Positions 46,102 through 62,559 of a stretch of 64,000 nucleotides of DNA are shown here, in pieces. The translations under genes and the position numbers were made by a program. This DNA is from Tubiluchus corallicola (lineage: Eukaryota > Priapulida > Priapulimorpha > Priapulimorphida > Tubiluchidae). The stretch spans positions 310,001-374,000 of the forward strand of contig JAQGDQ010000128.1 of assembly GCA_030141605.1 (NCBI GenBank), read 5' to 3'. The notes below the pieces were generated by a model that did no database searches, was not told where the DNA came from, and saw only the letters and a program-made list of their open reading frames with translations. Every line of letters begins with the position of its first letter. Position 1 is the first letter of the stretch.

Positions 46102-46349
46102 GCCAAATCTTCGAAGTAACGTGTTACGTTTTTGTGCAAAGTATAAGAGTTCCCGTATTGTAAGTAACACATTTTAACGAGACTCACTGTTTTGTAATGA
46201 ATAATATTTATTTATAATGACAAAATATCGAAAAGATAAATTTCAATAGGCTTAAGAAAGACCGACCTGGAACATTAAGTGCGGAAGTCTCAATTGGATA
46301 GGTCACGTTCTGACGTTACAAGAATATATAACCGCAGGTGCGCAGTAAG

Positions 46350-48090
46350 TTAAGTTTGGTATATAGGTAAATGTGGTACCGGGAGAATTTGGGTACGCGG
46401 GTACTAGGAGTTTTTGGTACGCGGTAATTTTTGTACTGCGAAAATTTGGTACTAGGAATTTTTGGTACGCGGTAATTTTTGTACTGGGAAAATTTGGTAC
46501 AGAGAAAATAATTATGGTACTGGTAAATATGGTACTAATGAAGTTTTGTCAGGCATTTTTGGTACAAATAAATGTGGTACAAGGTAAAAATGGAACGGAA
46601 CAAATTTCGTACTAGGAAAGTTTGGTACTAGGGAAATTCGGTACAGAGAATGATTGATACCAAGAAAATTTGGTACTATGAAAATATATTTTATATAACC
46701 TACTCGAACAAGTTATAAAGGCTCATATTGTTTCATTTTTTATTTGTTTTTTGTTTGTTTGTTTATCTGCTTCTTGTTCGCTCTTTTGTTGTGATTACTG
46801 CCACTGCCGCCACCACCACCATCATCTTCATTATTGCTGTCATCATGTCACCATTTTGACATTATGACATTACTTTCATCATTTTGTTGCTATTGTTGTT
46901 TTGTTATTGTCAATGTTGTCATTGTTGTTGCTGCTGCTGTTGTTGTTACTGATGTTGTTGTTATTCTTATTAGTTTTTGCTTGCTGTTTTGTTGTCCTCA
47001 TCGTCGTTATTATCATCGTTGTTGTTGTTGTCATTGTTACATTTGTCGTTTTGTTACTGTTGCTGTTGTTACTGTTGTTGCTGCTGTTAATATTGTAAGC
47101 AGTGAACATCATAATTATCATCCCCGTCACCACAAATACTGTTGTTGCTGTTGTGCCAATAAATAACAATGGATGATTACAGTAAGTGATGGCAATAATA
47201 TTGATGATGACAACAATGACGATAATAATGATTACGATGATAACAGTGATGATTATGGCACAGATGACACTTATGATAATGTTGACAGTGATAATGATTA
47301 TGGCAAAAGTGAGAATGACAGTGACTACTACTGCATACAGTGGTTATTGCTGGCACTACACTATGTGGCACATTTGTGGCACTTTTGATAATTCCAATGA
47401 TTTAAATGCAGCTCCGATCTTAGGCAAAATGCTTTTACATGGCCTGGCTAGTGGGAATAAATAATACACACTTTTCAAATTTGGCAAAACTTTGCAAAGC
47501 CTAAATGTTAGTAGCAGTTCTTAATGCAGTACTATTTTTACTTTTGTTTGCCTGAGTGCTTGTTCAAAAAGCAATAAAATGTACCTGTGCCATTGCCATT
47601 ATAATAATTATTAAAACACAGACGGATGGACAGCCAGCCAGGTAGGCAGTGAACTTGGTAAAAACAAGCGATTGAGCATTATTTTATTGTTTAATTGTTT
47701 CTAACAGTGTAGTAATTCAGTAAACAGCAAAACTGTTGTACATTACATAGCTGCATGATTTCAGAAATTTTATTTTCAAATTGAAGTAAAACTGGGAAAA
47801 GTATAATGTTTTATGAACGTTTTAAATAAACCAGGATTTCCTAGTACCACATTTCCTTCCTACTGAATAAACTTCTTTACTTTCTAGTTAAAACTATTGT
47901 TCTATACTGAGATATAAAAATGCTCTCTTTTTTGTTTTGGACCAAATTTTCTAGTACCAACCCTTACTAGTACCAAATTTTCCTCGTACCATATTTTCCT
48001 AGTGCCAAAAATTCCTTGCAATTTAAGATGATAGAAGAAGATATAACCAAACTTACCTGTACCAAACTTACTTGTACCAAACTTTCCTAC
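46350..48090. mobile_element. Fold-back-like element: inverted arrays of a GGTAC repeat around a simple-sequence core
   Basis: The left arm (about 46350-46680) has some 17 degenerate units of 15-18 bases around GGTACTAGGAAAATTT. The right arm (about 47840-48090) has about seven units of the reverse complement (AAATTTTCCTAGTACC type). Between them lie TTG/GTT-type trinucleotide repeats (46800-47095), GAT/AAT repeats (47180-47300) and about 500 bases of unique sequence. Inverted arms made of short tandem repeats are the hallmark of fold-back (FB/Galileo-like) elements. No transposase frame is seen. The Phe/Gly/Thr-rich and Leu-rich frames inside are repeat artefacts. The outer limits are approximate and no target duplication was found. 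Confidence 0.55.
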
Positions 48091-49782
48091 ATTCTTAGCT
48101 ACCACTCATCGGTTGCTGGACTCCCAGGAGTATCATTTCGAAGTTTCCTTTTCAATGACTATGGTGGTGTTTTTAGTGATGTGTTCAAGTTGACTTTTAA
48201 TTCTTGGTTATTTCGAAGCCCTCATGTTATTTGATCCTGCCGTGATTAGCTTTAGCATTAGCACAGTAACTACACGCTCAGGCAAACTCTTCCAAAGAGT
48301 TACAGAATTTCTTTTACACTTGTCAATGACATGTTACTTTCTGGAAGTTTATACCTTTAAGTGTTTGATAATTTAAGTTTGTGTTAATTAGTGATTTTTT
48401 GCAGCGACCTTGTCCTAATTGGCGATAACTCTACTAAAAAGTCAAGAAAAAAGCTCTTGCAAATTATTCGTGGGACAAAAACACTGCCAGCAATTTGTCC
48501 CACTGCCAGAAGAAAAAACTCTTGGTCTTTAGTGCGGAAAAGTATGGCGAAAAAAATTAGCTAATGAAAACCCTGGAGAGATTTTGGTGGAACATTCATT
48601 CACTGAGCATCAAAAACTGGCCTTTATACACTTACATACTTGATTTGAGGCCTAGCTGTGACTCACATCTCCCCATCAACTAAAATTTAATTGGGCATAA
48701 CACAATGTACACTGTAATCGTGTGATCAAAATCATAAGTGTGATCAAGTTCAGGTTATTCTGAGCAGAAAGTTAAACTGTAGGGTGGAAATGCTGTCTAG
48801 TAATTTACACTATTTACAGCAAAACAATTGCTGAATGAAATCTGGGATTGCCGATGTCCCATTCTTTTAGAGATTGTCCCTTTTTTAGCTTATTGTCCTT
48901 GTTTTTGTTTAAATTGTCTGTGATTTTTGCTTCAGCTTGCTTTAAACTTTTCACCTATTAAAACAGTGCAATATCGAAGTACACGTTTTCTAGCTTCATC
49001 GATGTTTATGTCATAAACTTGACTGATTCATCATTTAGTTGTCTGTCAACATGCTTATTGAGAGCTACCAATGCAAATGGTATTATTCAGCTATCGTTAT
49101 CAGTCAGTTTTGGTCTTACTTGCATTTATTATGACTACATGTAATTTAGTCTACGTGATTAAATTTTGGTGAGTAGACATACTGAGTTCCCCTGCAATGG
49201 GAGCTTATGACAGAATCACCCCAGCTTCTTAGCTGATTTATCCCCGATTTTCTTATTCAGCATCTGACAACTCTAAAGAGGTCTGTAGAAATATGATAGT
49301 CAAGATGAAGTTCAATAAATCAAATTAAAAATTTAGATTGATGCAATGAATTCACACCAATTGGCTACTTCATTTTTCTCTGTCTTTTTGTATTTTTTAC
49401 ACCTTTCTGTAACAATTCACTGTTGATTCTTTACAGTTAACTGCTACGTTACATCAGCATTTGTGCATGTTCTTTTGGTACTCGCTTATGTTAGAGACTG
49501 TTTGTAGATCTGTTTGTAGGTCAAATATTTTTATTCTCAGTCTCCTGCCCTATCTGAGAAACTACTACTACTTTTATCCTTCTCATTCATAACTGATTTT
49601 GCATCATACTGAAAATGCAGCAGCTGCGAATCTGTTTATCCCTTTCATTGCTTATTATAGTTACCGCTATAAAGTGGCACTATAAAATTATTGTTTCACA
49701 TCTCTCTGTCTGTCCATCCATCTGTCTCTCTGTTGCCATTTTTTGCTACATGTAAAATTAAACTTACAATTCATTATTGCAG
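48091..49782. other. Intergenic, 5' flank of LSM1
   Basis: No coding gene recognised. A non-coding first exon of LSM1 is expected somewhere here, because an acceptor (ATTGCAG) precedes the coding exon, but I cannot locate it. Confidence 0.4.
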
Positions 49783-49829
49783 GAAAATGGCAGATTGTTC
49801 GTAGCTGGGAAAAGTAAATTTTAATAAAG
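49783..49829 (+). promoter_or_regulatory. LSM1 5' UTR exon start with a five-codon upstream ORF
   Basis: TTATTGCAG ends at 49782 and is a good acceptor, suggesting a 5' UTR intron. The short leader contains ATG at 49787-49789 followed by GCA GAT TGT TCG TAG, a tiny upstream ORF ending 25 bases before the LSM1 ATG. It could reduce translation; this is inferred. Confidence 0.4.
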
Positions 49830-50225
49830 ATGAATTACTTGCCCGGGACAGCAAGCCTTATTGAAGAAATAGACAAGAAACTGTTGGTTGTGTTACGCGA
49901 TGGACGAACTTTGATTGGTCGACTTCGAAGCATTGACCAGTTTGCTAACTTAATGCTTCACCAGACCATAGAGCGTATTCATGTTGGACAGCTCTACGGC
50001 GATATTCCAAGGGGTATATTTATTGTTCGTGGTGAAAATGTTGTACTTTTGGGTGAAGTGGATGAGTCAGATTCCAATTCCTCCTTAACTCAAGTTTCTA
50101 TTGACGAAATTCTGGAAGCTCAGAGGATTGAGCAAATGCAGAAACAAGAAAAGGAGAAGGCAAGAAATAAGGCATTGTTAGAACGTGGATTAAATCCTCA
50201 TGCAGAGACACATGATGACTTTTAA
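49830..50225 (+). CDS. LSM1: LSM1, U6 snRNA-associated Sm-like protein, 131 aa
   Basis: The full-length single-exon frame starts MNYLPGTASLIEEIDKK, matching animal LSM1 almost residue for residue. The Sm1 motif spans about 18-44 and includes G30, D36 and N40 of the family's G-x-L-x(3)-D-x(3)-N pattern. Sm2 contains IFIVRGENVVLLGEV (63-77) with the RG pair that contacts RNA. The charged C-terminal helix (about 90-118) and tail are typical of LSM1 and separate it from other LSM proteins. LSM1 forms the cytoplasmic LSM1-7 ring, which binds the 3' end of deadenylated mRNA and promotes decapping with PAT1. The length is close to the human 133. The coding region lacks introns, though the vertebrate gene has several. 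A polar start and canonical residues make it look functional. Confidence 0.97.
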   Translation: MNYLPGTASLIEEIDKKLLVVLRDGRTLIGRLRSIDQFANLMLHQTIERIHVGQLYGDIPRGIFIVRGENVVLLGEVDESDSNSSLTQVSIDEILEAQRIEQMQKQEKEKARNKALLERGLNPHAETHDDF

Positions 50226-50720
50226 GTTTACCTACCGATAAAAGAAAGAAAGTTATTGACGTCATAGTGTTTACAAAACATCCTGCCACATGTTTGTGGA
50301 AAGGATCTTCCTAATTGAGCCTTTAGAAAGTAGCTTAACAAAATTATGATACAGGTTTGTAGTTTTACAGTTTCAATTGCAATGTTATTTTCAATCGTTA
50401 AATTAAAAAAGAGAATCAATTTTCTAAGCAGAGAAATTTTGTAGAAGGGTGTTGCTGCTAATGTTTTTTTTTTTGTATAAATTATCTGTAGTTTAGAGCT
50501 TCTACTTTTTTGTTTTTTCATTTGAAAGACAGACTTATATCATACTGTAACACATAAAGAAAAAACACTGTGTCATTCACAAGCTACAGTAGTTACTGTG
50601 TCATATTTCTTGTCAGCTATTGTAACTTACTAATGATAGTTTATAACTGTGAAGATTAACTATTGTTATAACTTATATTTCTGCATTATATAACCACCTA
50701 CAGTATGAACTCACAAGTAA

Positions 50721-50726
50721 AATAAA
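50721..50726 (+). terminator. LSM1 poly(A) signal AATAAA
   Basis: Canonical hexamer about 500 bases after the LSM1 stop, in AT-rich 3' UTR-like sequence. Confidence 0.55.
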
Positions 50727-52582
50727 GTTGCCATAGAAGAAAATGAATTTTATTTGTGCTGTTAAGTTTATAAAGTAATACTTACATGTATGAGATCACT
50801 GACATGCCATTAAATTTTGTTGTTTGGAAAGCAGAATTAAAGTGAAAGTGATTTTTCTGGTTCTCTTATTTTGATTCTTTACTGTTGGTGTGTATTTTCA
50901 TGTGGATATTACAATTAATTTTGATATTTTGAATTGTGATTGTTAAAAGGAAGATATCAAGTGTGTGATCGTTCATATTATCTCAATTTAACTTCATATA
51001 ACTTGCACATAGAATTCCTCGGCAAATGAAACGAATTACAGCCTCTCATGTGTCACGTTTTAGTTAAAAATAGTAACAGTGATGCCTTTGGACAGTTCTT
51101 GGAAAAATTTACTAATCACTATATTTGACACTATCATTAAATTGTTAGATATCATTGAATTCCAGATCTTAAGCTTTCCTTGCATCGAGAAAGTAGGTAG
51201 GGTTAATAACATTAATTTCTGCAAGCTAGTGTATGACCAGTCAGTTAGGTTAATATTACAGAGCTTTATTGATTGACTCAAGAAGTTAAAGAGTCCTCTT
51301 GCTTGTGCACTGTTTACCTAATCCTGGTTAATTATCTTATGGCTATGCTTTAGTGAAGATTCCTAGCTTTTGTTATTTTGCTACTAGACTTTGACAAATA
51401 CTTTGTTGGGTTGTAGGAAACTGATTGTTTATGTGAGTTGCTGTCTGCTGATAGGTTATCATGCGAAAAGCCTGTTGGTCCCATGACCTAGCATGTACCA
51501 AATTCCCTACTTTTGAGGTTATTTATAAAAATTTATATTATAACGTGTTTATAACTCTTAATTACATGTATCTTCGTTTTAGGTTTCCAACCTATTCGAT
51601 GTTTAAAAATGTTCCCTGGCTTTCATTCACCAGCAGAAGGAATCACAATAACTGGCAAAACAACTGAGTTTTTGTCACATAGGTTCATCATGATACAGGC
51701 TTGTGCTAAACCAAACATAAAAACACCAATGATGGTACAAATCCATAATACGTTTAATTTTGATAGCATATTTTAAAGACAGAAAATGTGAAAAAGTTGG
51801 GATATAGCATGGATTTGAATTGGGGACTTTCTGTTCTGCTTAGCTGGTCAACCGAATTAAACATTTCCCGATCAACCTTTGATTAAATATGTGTGAATTT
51901 GTACCATCGTTAATAATAATTTTGACGTTAAGGTTATAATAAATGATTACATACGGTATATGGTAACTGAATGGTCTAAGGTGTTTGCCTTGAGGACCCT
52001 CTTGTTTACTGTCTTGCCCCGAAATAGAGGGAACATGGTCTTCGGAAAACGGAAAATAAATTAAAGAATGGCAAAATTTCATCCATTTGAGCAGGTATAA
52101 AAACAGTCAAGTACACAGTAGCAACTTCTAAAAAATTTTCCAGTGCACCTTACCTGCAAAATTGTTTTAAAAAACTCTTGCGTGTATGGCTGAATAGAAT
52201 ACGAGGAAAACTGTCTTGGCATTTAAAAAAATCTGTCTTTAAAAATACACGTAAAATGTCAACTCACTAATCAGTAGGTACTAGATATTAGTTCCTACAT
52301 GATTTATGTATTTGAGCTACCAAATATTTGATTAACAAAATAACTGAATAAAAAACAAAAAATGTGTAAACAAGAAATAGTAATAAATCTTGCCAGGGGG
52401 ATGTAAGATTTGACAAACTGCAAAGCCAATCCTTGTGGCGACAAATAATATTATTTCTCGTCATTCACATTATACAAAACCGATTAAATTTTTGCTTGTA
52501 CAAATATTCTCTGAAACTTATTAACGACAAGTTTCAAAATCCGGCAGGCGAAGGTCATAAAGAGCGTCAAACTCTGGTGCTA
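50727..52582. other. Intergenic with SINE copy
   Basis: No gene. One SINE copy lies at 51710-51850. Remaining open frames (for example 51079-51276 and its antisense) are unsupported. Confidence 0.45.
51710..51850 (-). mobile_element. tRNA-derived SINE copy
   Basis: On the minus strand it carries ACCAGCTAAGCAGAACAGAA, then a B-box-like AATTCAAATCCATG, then TATCCCAACTTTTTCACATT. This matches the copy at 37735-37868 in both order and sequence (shared TCCCAACTTTyTCACATTTy). Confidence 0.6.
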
Positions 52583-52589
52583 TATATAA
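52583..52589 (+). promoter_or_regulatory. TATA box of the trypsin-like gene
   Basis: TATATAAG in the context GGTGCTATATATAAGCTCAA lies about 90 bases upstream of the ATG at 52677. That leaves room for a start site near 52615 and a short leader. TATA promoters are common for secreted protease genes. Confidence 0.6.
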
Positions 52590-52676
52590 GCTCAAGGAAT
52601 GGGCCAGCGCTCATGTTAGCCGTGAGAATTTCTATTTTCATAATTTCAACGAAATTAAAAGCATAAACACGTAATT

Positions 52677-58616
<5,940 letters not shown>

Positions 58617-58699
58617 ACGACTAATGACGGTGGATGCATGGAAATAATTACCTGGGCTACAGACCTCTTATTTAAATCGTATAGCATGGGTTATTTTGA

Positions 58700-58705
58700 A
58701 ATAAA
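58700..58705 (+). terminator. Trypsin gene poly(A) signal AATAAA
   Basis: Canonical hexamer 84 bases after the stop codon at 58614-58616. Confidence 0.7.
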
Positions 58706-59289
58706 TTTACCTTTTATGAATAATTTAGAAAGAAGTGAAAATTGCGCCTTGTAAGTACATAATCATTTCTTGCGTGTACATTGTAGAATTGTGATTATCT
58801 TACAAACTGTCACATCCTTGTAACTATCTTTTACTGCATGTATGTACAAATTCGCATCTTGTACGTGCCACGTACTTTCTTTTATGGACACTGGACAAAA
58901 GACCATTTTCACTTTCATGTTTGCAGACAATAATTTTTGCTTTTGCGTATGCGTACCATAATTTTTGTAGCAAAATGTGATGATAGTTTTGGGTGGGTGA
59001 CTTGCTGAAAGAAACGCAATGACGCGGCTTGCGTCGCACATTGTGATTTTTGCGCCCCCGCTAAAATTTTACGGTTTTCAACTTGAAAAATTACGCATAT
59101 TTTAGCACATGCACATTGCATTCAAATTACCGTGTACACTATCTACACGATATCACGAAAATGTCGACCAAAGTGAGCATTCTGTAGATATTGGAAGTAT
59201 CGGGCTGATTATTTTTGCATATAAATCTGCAGTACTTTTTAAGGCGGAACGGTGTTGTCTGATTATTGCTGCTCTCTGGCCATTTCATC

Positions 59290-60060
59290 ATCTGGTGGCG
59301 GTATTTGGGTGTGCCCCAAATATGCCTTTTTTGCCTTGGTATATTGAATGTATTGTCATTTTAATAAAATTTAATGACCTCATTTATCAACTAATTTCAT
59401 TCTTGGTGCTTTCGCTAAAAACTAGCCAGGTTCGGCCAATTTTATGAACGGTTTTATGAACATTAGCTTACGAAAAAAGTAAATTTATTGATAGAATAGC
59501 AATAAATGAGTTTTTGTGAGGAATGTTCATGAGCATGCGCGAGTGTCGCGCGCATTGTTTCTAGCCAACCAATCAATGAATGCCATCCGTCGTCTTGTCG
59601 AAAATCACCCATTTGCCTGCTGTCGCTGGATGTGAAAACCCACACTCTCTCCATCCACTACTAAATGTAATTTTTGTGTGAACTTTAGGTTGAGGTACTT
59701 TTAACATTGCAGTGTTTTTTTTCTGTAGCGTGGAATTTTTATATGTTGTTGAAACTGCTTTACTAGGCGTTTATAAGTTTGTAATGTATTATAGTACTGC
59801 AAACCATGCCTTATTACATTTATTATCGTAGACGCAAGTCAATATTGTGATTAGTATAGTCAGGTATTGAGTGGGGTGGTATTTAGGTGTGCCACATCTT
59901 TTTTGCCTTGCTATATTGAATGTATTGTCATTTTAATAAATGATCTTATTTTTATCAACTAATTTCATTCTTGGTACTTTTGTAAAAAATTAGCCAGGTT
60001 CAGCAAATTTTACCTCTAGATTAGCGGTAAAACTATGAACATTAGCTCACAAAAATACTT
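59290..60060. repeat. Pair of direct repeats of unknown type
   Basis: Both copies (about 59290-59480 and 59870-60060) contain ATATTGAATGTATTGTCATT, TCAACTAATTTCATTCTTGG and TAGCCAGGTTC in the same order, with short indels. They are separated by about 390 bases of unrelated sequence. The copies may be two insertions of one short element or a local duplication. Confidence 0.65.
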
Positions 60061-61659
60061 TTTTATTATTTTACATGTTATGGATAAGACGGAGTAGTAG
60101 TTTGCCGAGTTGGAACAGTTATTTTTACCTTTTTTTTAAAAAAACTTGAAATTATATCAGCAATTTGCTACACAGTGTGTATGCAGCTAGTCGAGAAGTA
60201 GACAATGTATGTATACCACAGACAGTGGTTCATGTAGAAATTCAGGCTGTTGTTTAAAAACTAAAAATGGTAAATGAGTTTTTTTACATTTCAACTGTTG
60301 CATTGCTTTTTTGACTGAAAATGGCATGAAAAACAGATTTAAGACTAACTCCAGGGGTAGTTTAAGCATTAATATTAGGTGCGTTGTCGTTGTCAAGAGT
60401 GAAAAATCCCCCAAATCAGGAGTTTAGCAAGTTAGCTCTGTCACTATCTAATATGACAATGTATACACGTCATTACGTTATCATTACATCGCATAAAGGA
60501 TACATATTTCTACAATTATTCATTTCTACTAGAATATTAGTGTGTGAGATTTCTGTAAATCGTAGACAATACGCTGGGATAGCAAATCAGATATTAATAG
60601 AGTCCTTAAATATTTCAATGTTACAACAAACAACCAATATCCAATGTTAACTCTATGCCATGCCTTGCAAAGCCATCAAAACTTGTTAGGGTAGCCTACC
60701 GTTAAAAGTGCAATAATGAATTAACTAAAGAAAAAACTACATATGAACACATAAACGAGCCAGTAGCAACATAGCCAGAAAAAGAAGTTTAATTTAAAGA
60801 ATCTCGTCAAAAATAGATGTCACAAAAATTAGCAGTCTGTCAATCTAGACGAGTTAACACTGAAAAATTAAAATAAAAGTCATGCAACTGTATTATACTG
60901 TAGTGACTCAGAATACGAGTACCACAAATATTGTGGATTTAATCATTAATACCTTTGTGGCTGCCAGCATAAATAAATAAGTACCTGATTTTAAGCAATA
61001 GCATTATTGGCAATTTGGCAGTATCAATGCCAGTGACGCCATAAATATTTCCAAGACAACGATCAGGTCATTGCATTTTCCTGAACATAGCGCAAAACTG
61101 CAATGAAGACTCTTTTTGACTTGGCTGCGTTAATTCCAGCTACGTAGCTTTACAAATTGGTATATAGGCTACCATCCAGATATTATACCAATTATGTCGT
61201 CTTTCATAATTATACCAACAGTTGGTACATTAATGGTAATACTAAACATTTTGTCTAACAAACGGTAGGTAAACATTAAAATGAATTATTTAGAATTAGA
61301 CTTAGAAATATTGTGCATTTTCTATTTACTTGTATAGAGTTTAAATTGAGCATTGAGAAATAAAGATATAGCATACTGATGAGATGCTGGATAAGTTGTG
61401 CTGTAGCTTCAACATCACTCAATCTTTGCCAAATCTTAGTCATAATTCTAGCCATAAAAGACAAGCGCACACATAAAAATAGAAATTGCATAAGCAAAAT
61501 AATTTACAAATCAAAAAAATTACTTTTAAAAAATTTGACAAAACTATATATAACAGAATATATTGAAATCAAGTATTGGAGCGTGCACAAACTAGAGCGC
61601 TATGTACATCGCATCGCCTTCTACAACATTTTGTCTCTCTTTTCCTCTCCTCTCCGCCA

Positions 61660-61857
<198 letters not shown>

Positions 61858-62559
61858 GTTTTTTCTCTCACTCCCTTTATGTTTCTTTTTCTTTCTTTCT
61901 CTTTCTCGTTTTGACTTGCTATTTGACAGTTTTTCTCCGTTTGTCTTGGCAGGCCATTTTATTGCACTCTGGCTAATGTTTTCGTCCGAAAATCAAGATC
62001 GTCTGAAAACATGGTTAAAACATTCATGCAAGGTTTGTATCATGCTTCATAATTTAATACTGTTGAAACTTGAAATGGCTCAAGTGAACTTTTTATTTCA
62101 AATAATAGCTAATAGATACATTTATTAATTGCAATACCAGTGAGGAAGAAGTAAGAGGCTAAAGCCGGTCTACGACCCATTCTCAAAATAAACAAAAAAA
62201 CATAACACATGAACGAGAACAACATTATCAGAACTCCATAAACCCGTAATCAAAGAAAAAAACAGCAAAATTTGTGAACGCTATCCTTATCGAGTTGCTT
62301 TAATCTAATCTACATAGTGTCAGATCATCTTCGTTTCCCAATTCAGCTCACCGGTCGCGTGAGGAAGCACGAAGCGTGAAGTTATTTATGTGTACGTTTT
62401 TTGAGCTCTCTGCAAAATTCGAAAATATAATGGTTTCGTGAAGATGTTATTGGTTTCACGCTTTATACATAGCGTGAAAAACTATTTTGTTCGAGGAAGA
62501 CGATAGCGGACATTGAAAAACATTAAAAACGGCCAGTAATAAGCTCTCCCAACTCAATG

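Noticed and set aside
46373-46615. Frame rich in Phe-Gly-Thr repeats
   Set aside because: It is a translation of the GGTAC tandem array.
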